64,000 nucleotides of DNA from an uncultured Eubacteriales bacterium. Its GTDB lineage: Bacteria; Bacillota; Clostridia; Oscillospirales; Oscillospiraceae. The stretch spans positions 1 through 64,000 of the forward strand of contig UROG01000001.1 in NCBI GenBank assembly GCA_900549485.1. Reading direction: 5' to 3'. How positions within the stretch are numbered: position 1 is the stretch's first letter; every line of letters starts with the position of its first letter. Shown here piece by piece: positions 16,166 to 25,711 of the stretch. A program made the position numbers and the translations under genes. Under the pieces are notes generated by a model that worked only from the letters and a program-made list of their open reading frames with translations, made no database searches and was not told where the DNA came from.

Positions 16166-16193
16166 TTGAAATTGCGGGTAAGTGTGGTATAAT
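16166..16193 (+). promoter_or_regulatory. Promoter of htpG
   Basis: TTGAAA (16166-16171) and TATAAT (16188-16193) with a 16-bp spacer and an extended -10 TGG. No CIRCE inverted repeat is seen, so heat control by HrcA is not evident. Confidence 0.75.
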
Positions 16194-16234
16194 AAGTTAT
16201 TATAAATTTCTATATCTATGGAGGCATAGTTAAA

Positions 16235-18151
16235 ATGGCAAAGAAACAGTTCAAGGCAGAATCCAAGCGTCTGCTTGACTTGATGATCAATTCAATATAC
16301 ACCAACAAGGAGATCTTTCTCCGTGAGATCATATCAAACGCATCAGACGCAATTGACAAGCTGTGCTATATGTCGCTCACCGACGACAAGATCGGTCTTA
16401 ACAGGGACGATTTTCATATCGACGTCATTGCCGACAAAGAGGCGCGCACCGTTACCGTGCGCGACAACGGAATAGGCATGACCGCCGCAGAGGCCGAAAG
16501 CAACCTCGGCGTTATCGCAAAAAGCGGCTCTCTCTGCTTCAAGGGCGAGATGGACAAGGATAAGAGCGGGAGCGAGGATCTTTCCATTATCGGTCAGTTC
16601 GGCGTGGGCTTCTATTCCGCGTTTATGGTTGCCGACGAGGTGACCGTTATCACGCGCAAATACGGTGAGGAAAAGAGCGTTAAATGGGTCAGCCGCGGAG
16701 CGGACGGATACACCGTCACCGAATGTGACAAGGACACTGTCGGCACCGATGTTATCATGCATATCAAGCCCGACTCCGATGAGGAGATATACGGCTCATA
16801 TCTCGAGGTGTGGAAGCTCAAGGCGCTTATCAAAAAATATTCCGACTATGTGCGCTGGCCGATCAAAATGGATATCGAGCATCAGGAGCGCGTAGAGACC
16901 TGTGAGAAAAACGACGACGGCAGCCCCAAATATGAATATAAGATGGTCACGGAAAACGAGACTGTCAACAGCATGGTGCCGATCTGGCAGCGCAGCAAGA
17001 ATGATGTAACAGACGACGACTGCATCGCCTATTACAAGGAAAAGAACAGGGACAGGAAAGATCCCTGCTGCCTTATCCGCATCAACGCCGAGGGTACCGT
17101 TTCCTACAAGGCAATGCTCTTTGTTCCCGGCGAGGAAAACGACAACGCATTTGTCGGCGACAACAAGGGCGGCATAACGCTCTACTCCAACGGCGTTATG
17201 ATAATGGAAAAGTGCGACAAGCTCGTGCATGAGTATTTTGAGTTTGTCAAGGGCGTTGTGGACTCTCCCGATCTTTCCCTCAACATCTCCCGCGAAATTC
17301 TCCAGCATGACCGTCAGCTCAAGATAATCGGTCAGAACCTCGAAAAGAAAATAAAGGGTGAGCTTGAAAAGCTCATGAAGGACGACAAGCCGAAGTATGA
17401 GGAATTTTTCCGCAATTTCGGCGTGCATCTCAAGTGCGGCGTCTGCGACGAATACGGCAGATACAAGGATTTTCTGCGCGATCTGCTGATATTCTACACC
17501 TCCGACGACAAGCAGATAACGCTCAAGGAATACGTGGAAAATATGCCCGAGAGCCAGAAGGTCATCTATTATGCCACATCCGACTCCGTAAAGCACGCCA
17601 TGAGTCTGCCGCAGTGTGCAGAGGTCAAAAAGCGCGGATATGAGCTTATTTATCTCACAAGCGCACTCGACGAAATGGTGCTTGAATGTCTGCATGAGCA
17701 GGACGGCAAGGCTTTCTGCAACGTCGTTACCGACGATCTCGGCTTTGACACCGAGGAAGAAAAGAAGGCCGCGGAAGAACGTGATATTGAAAACAAGGAG
17801 TTCCTTGATTTTGTGAAGGACGCCATAGGCGAGGATGTCACCAAGGTGAAGTTTTCCTCCAAGCTCGGCGATATGCCGTGCGCCCTCACGACCGAGGGCG
17901 GCATGACGCTTGAAATGGAAAAATATTTCCGCCGCGGTCCAAGCGAGGAGATGCGCAAGCTTCGCGCCAACCGCGTGCTTGAGCTTAATATCGGCCACAG
18001 CGCCGTCAAGGCTTTGCTCGACGCCTATTCAAACGACAAGGACAAGGCCGCGAAGCAGGCAAAGGTCATGTTCACGCTTGCCGCAATGATGGCAGGGCTT
18101 GAGATCGAAGACCCCGCGTCATTCGTCACGCTCGTAGGCGAAATGTTCTGA
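16235..18151 (+). CDS. htpG: Molecular chaperone HtpG (Hsp90)
   Basis: 638 residues, full length, with start behind GGAGG. The N-terminal GHKL ATPase domain shows EIFLREIISNASDAIDKL, DNGIGMT and GQFGVGFYSAFMVAD. The middle domain has SREILQHDRQLKII with the catalytic arginine loop. The C-terminal dimerisation domain follows, without the eukaryotic MEEVD tail. HtpG is an ATP-dependent cytosolic chaperone that remodels client proteins late in folding. It is monocistronic or leads into hemW 70 nt downstream, with a possible hairpin in between. Confidence 0.97.
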   Translation: MAKKQFKAESKRLLDLMINSIYTNKEIFLREIISNASDAIDKLCYMSLTDDKIGLNRDDFHIDVIADKEARTVTVRDNGIGMTAAEAESNLGVIAKSGSLCFKGEMDKDKSGSEDLSIIGQFGVGFYSAFMVADEVTVITRKYGEEKSVKWVSRGADGYTVTECDKDTVGTDVIMHIKPDSDEEIYGSYLEVWKLKALIKKYSDYVRWPIKMDIEHQERVETCEKNDDGSPKYEYKMVTENETVNSMVPIWQRSKNDVTDDDCIAYYKEKNRDRKDPCCLIRINAEGTVSYKAMLFVPGEENDNAFVGDNKGGITLYSNGVMIMEKCDKLVHEYFEFVKGVVDSPDLSLNISREILQHDRQLKIIGQNLEKKIKGELEKLMKDDKPKYEEFFRNFGVHLKCGVCDEYGRYKDFLRDLLIFYTSDDKQITLKEYVENMPESQKVIYYATSDSVKHAMSLPQCAEVKKRGYELIYLTSALDEMVLECLHEQDGKAFCNVVTDDLGFDTEEEKKAAEERDIENKEFLDFVKDAIGEDVTKVKFSSKLGDMPCALTTEGGMTLEMEKYFRRGPSEEMRKLRANRVLELNIGHSAVKALLDAYSNDKDKAAKQAKVMFTLAAMMAGLEIEDPASFVTLVGEMF

Positions 18152-18160
18152 GCCTGCCTT

Positions 18161-18187
18161 TTCCCCGAGAGCTTTCCTCCCGGGGAA
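18161..18187 (+). terminator. Weak hairpin after htpG
   Basis: TTCCCCG (18161-18167) can pair with CGGGGAA (18181-18187). No U-tract follows, so it may be only a partial terminator. Confidence 0.3.
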
Positions 18188-18221
18188 GCTTCCATAATTA
18201 TCTTTCGGAGTATCTTTATAT

Positions 18222-19484
18222 ATGAAAAAACGGCTCGGAATTTATATCCACATACCGTTCTGTGCCAGCAAATGCGCTTACTGCGATTTCTACTCCCTCT
18301 CCGGCTGCGACCACATCATGCCGGATTATCAGGACGCTCTGCTTGACCATATCGACGAATCGTCAACGTCAATAAAGAACTACGACGTCGATACGGTATA
18401 TTTTGGCGGCGGTACGCCAAGCTATTACGGGGCAGACAATATAATCGAAATTTTTAATGCGCTCAAGCTCAACGGCAATGTCCGCCTTGACGCGGAGGTC
18501 ACGGTGGAATGCAACCCGGACAGTATGCACTATGACGATCTGTGCCGTATGCGCGAAGAGGGCATCAACCGGATATCAATGGGTATCCAGGCAACAGACA
18601 ACAACCTCCTCAAGCTTATCGGACGAAGGCACAATTTTCAGCAGGCCGTAAAGGCCTTCAAGGACGCAAGGAAAGCGGGCTTTGACAACATAAGCGTCGA
18701 TCTGATGTACGGTCTGCCGAGTCAGACGAAGGGCGAATGGGCAAATTCGCTCTCGGAGATCGTTGCGCTGCATCCGGAGCATATTTCATGCTACGGTCTG
18801 AAGCTTGAGCGCGGTACAAGAATGTACCGTGAGTACAACGGCTCACCCATCATGCCCGATGACGACGAGCAGGCGGATATGTACTCCTTTGCAGCCTCCA
18901 TGCTGAGGCGCTACGGATATGAGCATTATGAGGTCTCCAATTTCTGCGCCCCCGGTTTCGAGTCAAAGCACAACCTCAAATATTGGAACCTTGAGGATTA
19001 TATGGGCTTCGGCCCCGGCGCGCACTCAAGCATCGGCAATCTCAGGTACAGCTATATAAAAGACCTCAAACGCTATATCTCTGCGGTTTACAGAGACGCA
19101 AGCCTTGTGGACGAGTATGAAAACATTGATCAGTTCGGCAAAAGCGTCGAGTATGTCATGCTCGCCATGCGCACATCCCGCGGTATCTCCGAATATGATT
19201 ACAGAGTACGCACCCAAAGCGATTTCAGGCCGCTTGACAAAGCCCTCCGCGCTTTCAGGAAAAAGGGCTGGGCAGAGCTTACAGACGGAAGATGGCATTT
19301 TACGGTTCCGGGCTTCCTTATCTCCAATCAGCTTATCGGCATTCTTCTTGAGGTTCAGGCCACAGGAAGACTTGAAGGCACGCCATGGCTCGTTGACGAC
19401 GATAAGACGGAGCTGAAAATAGACCTCCCGAAGGGAGAAGAGGAAATGTTTTCCGATATGTACAATCAGCACACTTCAGGCTGA
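18222..19484 (+). CDS. hemW: Radical SAM protein HemW (oxygen-independent coproporphyrinogen III oxidase-like)
   Basis: 420 residues. The radical-SAM cluster motif IPFCASKCAYCDFYS lies at about residues 8-22, followed by the HemW/HemN GGGTPSY motif and ECNPDS. The C-terminal HemN domain includes NLKYWNLEDYMGFGPGAHS. HemW differs from HemN by the single-residue CxxxCxxC context and acts as a heme chaperone for respiratory enzymes; annotation as coproporphyrinogen dehydrogenase is usually wrong for this form. In the Bacillus lineage it adjoins heat-shock genes, and here it follows htpG. Confidence 0.9.
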   Translation: MKKRLGIYIHIPFCASKCAYCDFYSLSGCDHIMPDYQDALLDHIDESSTSIKNYDVDTVYFGGGTPSYYGADNIIEIFNALKLNGNVRLDAEVTVECNPDSMHYDDLCRMREEGINRISMGIQATDNNLLKLIGRRHNFQQAVKAFKDARKAGFDNISVDLMYGLPSQTKGEWANSLSEIVALHPEHISCYGLKLERGTRMYREYNGSPIMPDDDEQADMYSFAASMLRRYGYEHYEVSNFCAPGFESKHNLKYWNLEDYMGFGPGAHSSIGNLRYSYIKDLKRYISAVYRDASLVDEYENIDQFGKSVEYVMLAMRTSRGISEYDYRVRTQSDFRPLDKALRAFRKKGWAELTDGRWHFTVPGFLISNQLIGILLEVQATGRLEGTPWLVDDDKTELKIDLPKGEEEMFSDMYNQHTSG

Positions 19485-19584
19485 AACCATTGAGGCGGCA
19501 TCCCGCGGCATTATGCTGTGCCGCATTGAACTTTCCGCACAGGCGGAGCTTAAAAAAATTCTGAAATGAACGGCGGACTGCTAT

Positions 19585-21306
19585 ATGAGTAAAAATGATT
19601 CCGGCGGCAAAGCCCCAAAAGTAAATAACCGTCCAAACGTTTACGGGGACAGCCTGAAGCGCCCCGCCCGCGGCGCTTCAGGAAATGGAAAGGGCGCGGC
19701 GCGTGTTTCTCCCGAGGAAATACAGCGCAAAAAGGATGAGCGCGCAGATGCGCTGGCCAGGTTTCTGAAAGGTCTCGGGATCTTTCTTATAATCGTGCTT
19801 ATGGCCGTATCCGCCGTGACCGGCGCCGCCGCTTACGTCACGTACAGCGACACGGTTTTTCCGAATGTCAGCGTTGACGGCGTTCTTGTAAGCGGTCTTA
19901 CGCGTGATGAGATCCCCGAAATGCTTGAAAAATCCGGCTGGGATATAAGGGCGTCGCTTCCGCTCACCGTAAGACTTATGGACGTGTCGGAATTTCAGGT
20001 CGATCTGGGCAAAGCCGGCGTTCTGCCGGATAAGGAAACGGCGGCTGATCTCGCCTTTGCCTACGGGCATGACGGCAACTGGTATCTCAACCTTTACAGG
20101 TATCTCAAAGGCTTCTTTGTCCCCGTTGACGTCGCGGAAAGCAGAGAGAATCTTGATACGGAATATATCGCGGAAAGAGTTGACGCTGGCATAAGCAAGC
20201 TCAACAACGCTCTCGGCAGCGGCGGATACGAGATAGACAAGGAAAAGTCGGTTCTGAGAATGATAAAGGGCGCGGGCGACTTCAGCTTTGACAACGAAGC
20301 TATTATTGAGCTTATAATTCAGGCTCTGAGCAGCGGCACCATGAGCATATCCTACGATACGCTTTCCCGCCAGCCCGAAATGCCTGACTTTGACAAGATC
20401 CACGATGAGCTTGCAAGAGAGCCTGTGGACGCGCATTTTTCCGATGACAACACTTTCACCGTCATAGAAGATATAGAAGGATGCGAATTTGACGTTGAAG
20501 AAGCAAAGCGTATCTGGAACGAGGGTACGGTTGCAAAGGAGATCGAGATCCCGCTGACGCTGTCGTTCCCGGAGATCACTGCGGCTGATCTTGAGGTGCT
20601 GCTGTTCCGGGACGTTCTGGGCGAAAGAACAACATATTTCCCCAACAGCAACGACAACCGCATCAACAATCTTGTGCTCGCTTCCAGCAAAATAAACGAT
20701 TACATTCTCTATCCGGGTGATGTCTTCTCCTACAACGACGTTGTGGGTGAGCGCACGGAGGCCGCGGGATTTCTCCCCGCAGGCGCATACAGCAGCGGCG
20801 AGGTTGTCGAAGAGATCGGCGGCGGCGTATGTCAGGTATCGTCTACGCTGTACTGCGCAATGCTCTACGGGTACAGGCTGACGACCGTCGAGAGAAGCCC
20901 GCACTATTTCCCATCAGATTACATTGAAAAGGGCTACGACGCTACCGTAAGCTGGCCGAAGCCGCACTTCAAATTCAGAAACGATACCGCTTACCCCGTA
21001 AAGATCGTCGCCAACTGCGATGTGGAAAACAGGGCGCTCACGGTTCAGATAGTCGGCACGAATATTGACGGAACCTACATCAAAACGCGCTCAACCGTTG
21101 CGGGATACAATAACAGCAAATACCCGTGGCTCTTTGAGGGCTACGGCGCACAGGTGTTCAGGGATGTATACGACAAGGACGGCAATCAGATAGACATGAT
21201 CGCCGAAATTTATGACGTATACCACACCCATGAATTTGCCGAGCAGTTCAAGGCTCTTGAAGAACAGGCCGCCGCACAGGCCGCAATGGCAGGCGCGGCC
21301 GCCTGA
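19585..21306 (+). CDS. VanW family membrane-anchored protein
   Basis: 573 residues. The basic, Gly-rich cytoplasmic N-terminus (about 58 residues) precedes a single membrane segment (GLGIFLIIVLMAVSAVTGAAA). Outside follows a putative peptidoglycan-binding type-4 domain, starting near VSVDGVLVSGLTRDEI, and then the VanW domain with YPGDVFSYNDVVGERT and EEIGGGVCQVSSTLYCAML. An Ala-rich tail ends the protein. VanW domains occur beside vancomycin-resistance genes and in many Clostridia without resistance; their activity is not established. No van genes are nearby, so a housekeeping envelope role is likelier. Confidence 0.88.
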   Translation: MSKNDSGGKAPKVNNRPNVYGDSLKRPARGASGNGKGAARVSPEEIQRKKDERADALARFLKGLGIFLIIVLMAVSAVTGAAAYVTYSDTVFPNVSVDGVLVSGLTRDEIPEMLEKSGWDIRASLPLTVRLMDVSEFQVDLGKAGVLPDKETAADLAFAYGHDGNWYLNLYRYLKGFFVPVDVAESRENLDTEYIAERVDAGISKLNNALGSGGYEIDKEKSVLRMIKGAGDFSFDNEAIIELIIQALSSGTMSISYDTLSRQPEMPDFDKIHDELAREPVDAHFSDDNTFTVIEDIEGCEFDVEEAKRIWNEGTVAKEIEIPLTLSFPEITAADLEVLLFRDVLGERTTYFPNSNDNRINNLVLASSKINDYILYPGDVFSYNDVVGERTEAAGFLPAGAYSSGEVVEEIGGGVCQVSSTLYCAMLYGYRLTTVERSPHYFPSDYIEKGYDATVSWPKPHFKFRNDTAYPVKIVANCDVENRALTVQIVGTNIDGTYIKTRSTVAGYNNSKYPWLFEGYGAQVFRDVYDKDGNQIDMIAEIYDVYHTHEFAEQFKALEEQAAAQAAMAGAAA

Positions 21307-21406
21307 TGCACCGCCTTATAACAACGTTCGTTATTTAATAGGGAAATATACCGTCGGCGGCAGGATACAAATATTTCCGCCGGCAAATCTGAAAGGGAAA
21401 AGTACC

Positions 21407-23365
21407 ATGGAGAAAAAGACATTTTATATTACCACGCCCATTTATTATCCCTCCGACAAGCTGCATATAGGTCATACCTACTGCACCGTTGCGACCGACG
21501 CGATCGCCCGTTACAAGAGGCTGCGCGGCTATGACGTCATGTTCCTCACCGGCACGGATGAGCACGGGCAGAAAATCGAGGAGAAGGCAAAGGCCGCGGG
21601 CGTTACTCCGCAGCAGTTTGTTGACAGGATCGTCGAAGGGGAAAACGGCATCAAGGATCTCTGGAAGCTGATGAACATCTCCAACGACCGCTTCATCCGC
21701 ACAACCGACGATTATCACGTTGCCTCCATCCAGCGCATCTTCAAAAAGATGTACGACAATGGCGATATATACAAGGGCAAATACACCGGAAAATACTGCA
21801 CCCCGTGCGAAAGCTTCTGGACGGAGAGCCAGCTTGTTGACGGCAAGTGTCCCGACTGCGGCCGCGACGTTATAGACGCTGAGGAGGAAGCCTACTTCTT
21901 CCGTCTTTCCAAATATGCAAAGCCCGTTCAGGAGCTGCTTGAATCCGGCACGTTCCTCACTCCCCCCTCCCGCGTGAACGAGATGATAAACAACTTCATA
22001 AAGCCCGGTCTTGAAGACCTCTGCGTTTCCCGCACGAGCTTTGACTGGGGCGTTCCGGTGGACTTTGACCCGGGTCACGTCGTATATGTATGGGTAGACG
22101 CCCTTTCCAACTACATCACCGCACTCGGTTATCTCAACGACAGATACGACGATTTTGATAAATACTGGCCGGCTGATGTACACATAGTCGGCAAGGAGAT
22201 CGTGCGTTTCCACTCAATCATCTGGCCTGCAATGCTCATGAGCCTCGGTCTGCCCGTTCCGAAACGCGTATACGGTCACGGCTGGCTCGTTATCGACGGC
22301 GGCAAAGTCTCCAAGTCCAAAGCCAACAAGACCGACAATGTCATTGACCCGTATATCCTTGCGGATTATTTCGGTGTCGATGCACTTCGCTTCTTCCTGC
22401 TGCGCACCTTCCCCTTCGGTTCCGACGGTACGTTCTCCAATGAGCTTCTTATAAACACTATAAACACCGATCTTGCAAACGATCTGGGCAACCTTGTTTC
22501 GCGCACCACCGCAATGGTCGAGAAATACTTCGGCGGCACGATCCCCGCGGAACGTACTTACGACGCGATAGACGATGAGCTTCTGGGTATTATAAAATCC
22601 ATACCCGAGAAATACGCCGCACATATGGACGGTTTCCAGCTTCATCTGGCTCTTGAAGAGGTCTTCAGGCTTATCCAGCGCGCCAACAAGTATATTGATG
22701 AAACCGCTCCCTGGGTTCTTGCGAAGAGCGAGGAGAGTAGGGGCAGACTTGCAGCGGTCATGTACAATCTCGTCGAGGCGCTCCGCGTTTCTCTCGTCAT
22801 GCTCACACCGTTCATACCCGATACCTGCATAAAGGCATTTGAGCAGATAGGCGCACCGGAAGCTTCCCGCACATGGGAAAGTCTCTCCGCTTCCATGCCC
22901 GAGGGCGTTGCCATCCATAAGGGTGAAACCCTTTTCCCGCGCCTTGACGCCGAAAAGGCTATTACAGAGCTTGTTGAGCTTGCCAACAGAGCAAAGGGTC
23001 CGCAGGTCAAGGTCAATCCCGTCCTGCCCGACGTTACTATCGACGAATTTGCAAAGTGCGATATGCGCGTATGCAAGGTTCTCGAATGTGAAGCGGTCAA
23101 AAAGTCGGACAAACTGCTCAAGTTCCAGCTTGACGACGGCAGCGGCACTCCGCGTCAGATCCTTTCCGGCATCCATAAATTCTATGAGCCGGAACAGCTT
23201 GTCGGCAAGACCGTTGTTGCTATTGTCAATCTGCCGCCCAGAAAGATGATGGGGCAGATGTCCAACGGTATGCTGCTCTCCGCGGTACGCGAGGTCGACG
23301 GCAAAGAGGAGCTGCATCTTATTACACTTGACGATTCCGTTCCCGCCGGCGCACAGCTCTGCTGA
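21407..23365 (+). CDS. metG: Methionyl-tRNA synthetase
   Basis: 652 residues from the ATG at 21407, behind GAAAGGG. Class I features are the HIGH motif LHIGHTYC (residues 19-26), the KMSKS loop as GGKVSKSKAN, and a zinc knuckle with CTPC and CPDC. The C-terminal 110 residues form the Trbp111/EMAP-like tRNA-binding domain (DEFAKCDMRVCKVLECEAVK). The enzyme charges initiator and elongator tRNA-Met. It is preceded at 100 nt by the vanW-like gene and followed by a strong terminator. Confidence 0.97.
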   Translation: MEKKTFYITTPIYYPSDKLHIGHTYCTVATDAIARYKRLRGYDVMFLTGTDEHGQKIEEKAKAAGVTPQQFVDRIVEGENGIKDLWKLMNISNDRFIRTTDDYHVASIQRIFKKMYDNGDIYKGKYTGKYCTPCESFWTESQLVDGKCPDCGRDVIDAEEEAYFFRLSKYAKPVQELLESGTFLTPPSRVNEMINNFIKPGLEDLCVSRTSFDWGVPVDFDPGHVVYVWVDALSNYITALGYLNDRYDDFDKYWPADVHIVGKEIVRFHSIIWPAMLMSLGLPVPKRVYGHGWLVIDGGKVSKSKANKTDNVIDPYILADYFGVDALRFFLLRTFPFGSDGTFSNELLINTINTDLANDLGNLVSRTTAMVEKYFGGTIPAERTYDAIDDELLGIIKSIPEKYAAHMDGFQLHLALEEVFRLIQRANKYIDETAPWVLAKSEESRGRLAAVMYNLVEALRVSLVMLTPFIPDTCIKAFEQIGAPEASRTWESLSASMPEGVAIHKGETLFPRLDAEKAITELVELANRAKGPQVKVNPVLPDVTIDEFAKCDMRVCKVLECEAVKKSDKLLKFQLDDGSGTPRQILSGIHKFYEPEQLVGKTVVAIVNLPPRKMMGQMSNGMLLSAVREVDGKEELHLITLDDSVPAGAQLC

Positions 23366-23418
23366 AAAACGTCTCTATAAGCAAAATTTGCTATACCCCA
23401 ACTATTGAGCCAAAATTT

Positions 23419-23482
23419 AACGGAGAAGTATCCGCTTACTTTCCGGTCATTTCCGGAACGGCGGATATTTCTCCGTTTTTTT
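23419..23482 (+). terminator. Rho-independent terminator after metG
   Basis: AACGGAGAAGTATCCGC (23419-23435) pairs with GCGGATATTTCTCCGTT (23461-23477) and is followed by TTTTTTT. The loop contains a second perfect hairpin, TTCCGG/CCGGAA. It also separates metG from the convergent V-ATPase operon. Confidence 0.85.
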
Positions 23483-23495
23483 CGCTTATTTGGCT

Positions 23496-24149
23496 TTATT
23501 GCTTATAGTGGTGCGCCTGTTCAAGAACCATTTCCTTTACCTTGATGAGACGAACCTTTGTCGCGTTTTCGTTCTCCTCAAGCTTCATGGTGATATACTT
23601 GATATTTCCCTCAAGCTCCGGGATCATGACATATTCAAGAGCGTTGACACGGCGGCGTGTCTTTTCTATCTCCTCCGCAAGCAGCTGCATGGTTTTTTCA
23701 ACCTGTGCAAGCTCAAGCATATCCTCAAACACCTTGGAAAGCTGACTCAGCGCGTCATCGAGTTCACCGGAGGTCTGAGCAAAACCGTAAGGGTATATCT
23801 CACTCGGATCGTCATTGGCTGTTTTAAAGGTGTAAATGGGAACATTTACACTCATGATGTTCTTAAACGACATATTAAGCTCAACGCTCTGTCTGGGATA
23901 GAGCAGAGCCTGCTCCAGCATTTCAGGGGACATTATCGAGCTTGCGACCTGCTGAGCCGCAAACGCCGCCGTCAGTCCCTCTTCAACGCGGGTACGGAGC
24001 TGTTTATTGAGCTTTACCACATCCATGAACTGTCTCATAAGCTCATCGCGCTTGTCCTTGAGAAGCTTGTGTCCGCGGCGCGCGGTTTTAAGTCTTCCCT
24101 TGAGCTGGTTGAGCACCATTCTGGTCGGGGTCACAGTTGTACTCGCCAA
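23496..24149 (-). CDS. atpD: V-type ATP synthase subunit D
   Basis: 217 residues starting at a TTG (24149), chosen because GGAGGTG lies 7 nt upstream; the nearby ATG is out of frame. The sequence is almost wholly alpha-helical, with heptad-rich N- and C-terminal helices that form the coiled-coil rotor shaft inside the A3B3 head, and the family signature TPTRMVLNQLKGRLKTARRG at the N-terminus. It is the last gene of the operon, 188 nt after atpB. That gap carries a structured element (24205-24250). Confidence 0.93.
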   Translation of the reverse strand: MASTTVTPTRMVLNQLKGRLKTARRGHKLLKDKRDELMRQFMDVVKLNKQLRTRVEEGLTAAFAAQQVASSIMSPEMLEQALLYPRQSVELNMSFKNIMSVNVPIYTFKTANDDPSEIYPYGFAQTSGELDDALSQLSKVFEDMLELAQVEKTMQLLAEEIEKTRRRVNALEYVMIPELEGNIKYITMKLEENENATKVRLIKVKEMVLEQAHHYKQ

Positions 24150-24204
24150 AAAGCATCACCTCCATAATATTTTCTTCGATCGAAACGCTTTTACGATCGA
24201 GAAC

Positions 24205-24250
24205 CCATGCTTATCACGGCAGCCGTGCCGTTTCTAAAAGCATGGCGGCC
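24205..24250. repeat. Intercistronic hairpin element, copy A
   Basis: CCATGCTT pairs with AAGCATGG around an inner perfect hairpin CACGGC-A-GCCGTG. It begins CATGCTTAT and ends GCATGGCGGC, matching a second element at 27531-27576 in the same operon. It lies between atpB and atpD. Confidence 0.65.
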
Positions 24251-24337
24251 ATTTTATCCGTCCCGACGTTTTCGCATCAGCACCATAATAACGCTGAGAC
24301 ATCCTAAACGGCCTGTTTTACTGTAAATGGCTGGAAT

Positions 24338-25711
24338 TTACTTCTTGGGAAGATACTTTTCAATATACTCAGGCTTGATACGCTTTAGCTCACGCTTAGG
24401 CAGGATGCTCAGCAGCTCCCAGCCTATATTGAGGGTCTCCTCAATACTGCGGTTGGTGTTGTTGCCCTGAGATACATAGACCTTTTCAAACTCGTCGGCA
24501 AACTTTGCATAGAGCTTATCGTCGTCGCTCAGCGCCGCTTCGCCCAGAATGGTCATAAGCTCCTTTGCGTCCTTACCGCGGGAATACGCGGCAAAGAGCT
24601 GGTTCATCGTACCGGCGTGATCCTCGCGGGTCTTGCCCTCGCCGATGCCCTTATCCTTCAGACGGCTGAGGGAAGGCAGAACGTTCACCGGCGGAACAAT
24701 GCCCTTGCGGTGCAGCTCACGGCTGAGAATGATCTGACCTTCGGTGATGTAGCCGGTAAGGTCGGGGATCGGGTGGGTCTTATCGTCTTCGGGCATTGTC
24801 AGAATGGGTATCATGGTGATAGAGCCCTTCTTGTCCTGACGGCGTCCGGCGCGTTCATACATGGTTGCAAGGTCGGTATAGAGGTAACCGGGATAGCCGC
24901 GGCGTCCGGGTACTTCCTTCTTTGCGGCAGAAACCTCACGCAGAGCTTCGGCGTAGTTGGTGATATCGGTGAGTATGACCAGAACCTGCATATCCTTCTC
25001 GAACGCAAGGTATTCCGCGGCAGTCAGCGCCATACGCGGTGTTGCGATACGCTCGACTGCGGGGTCATTTGCAAGGTTGGAGAATATAACGGTACGGTCG
25101 ATAGCGCCGGTACGGCGGAAGTCGCTTATAAAGTATTCGGATTCCTCGAAGGTAATGCCGATAGCAGCGAACACGACGGCAAAGGTCTCATTATCACCGA
25201 GAACGCGCGCCTGACGTGCTATCTGCGCGGCAAGCGCCGCATGCGGCAGACCGGAACCGGAGAATATGGGCAGCTTCTGACCTCTTACAAGGGTGTTGAG
25301 ACCGTCAATGGTCGAAACACCGGTCTGAATAAACTCTGCGGGATAGGCACGGGCTGCCGGATTCATAGGCAGGCCGTTGATATCCATATGCGCATCCGCC
25401 AGAATTTCAGGGCCGCCGTCAATGGGAACGCCCATACCGTTGAAAACGCGCCCGAGCATATCCTCGGAAACGGCAAGCTGCTGCGGATGGCCAAGAAAAC
25501 GAACCTTGGAATTTGCGAGGTTGATACCCTGTGCGGATTCAAAGAGCTGAACGACAGCCTTGCTGCCTTCAACTTCGAGAACCTTGCAGCGGCGGACACT
25601 GCCGTCGGGAAGCTCGATCTCACCAAGCTCGTCGTAGGTAACGCCTTCGACGTTCTCAACGATCATCAGAGGACTTGCTATCTGCTTTATTGTCTTATAC
25701 TCTTTAATCAT
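24338..25711 (-). CDS. atpB: V-type ATP synthase subunit B
   Basis: 457 residues, normal length. This is the non-catalytic nucleotide-binding subunit of the A3B3 head. It has the PIFSGSGLPHAALAAQIARQ pseudo-P-loop region, with SGSGLPH in place of the catalytic GxxGxGKT, and VVFAAIGITFEESEYF. The ATG overlaps the atpA stop (ATGA), so the two are translationally coupled, fitting their 1:1 stoichiometry. Confidence 0.97.
   Translation of the reverse strand: MIKEYKTIKQIASPLMIVENVEGVTYDELGEIELPDGSVRRCKVLEVEGSKAVVQLFESAQGINLANSKVRFLGHPQQLAVSEDMLGRVFNGMGVPIDGGPEILADAHMDINGLPMNPAARAYPAEFIQTGVSTIDGLNTLVRGQKLPIFSGSGLPHAALAAQIARQARVLGDNETFAVVFAAIGITFEESEYFISDFRRTGAIDRTVIFSNLANDPAVERIATPRMALTAAEYLAFEKDMQVLVILTDITNYAEALREVSAAKKEVPGRRGYPGYLYTDLATMYERAGRRQDKKGSITMIPILTMPEDDKTHPIPDLTGYITEGQIILSRELHRKGIVPPVNVLPSLSRLKDKGIGEGKTREDHAGTMNQLFAAYSRGKDAKELMTILGEAALSDDDKLYAKFADEFEKVYVSQGNNTNRSIEETLNIGWELLSILPKRELKRIKPEYIEKYLPKK

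Noticed and set aside
19585..21306. Vancomycin-resistance locus
   Set aside because: Only a VanW-domain protein is present, with no vanH/A/X, vanR/S or D-Ala ligase nearby; VanW proteins are widespread without resistance.
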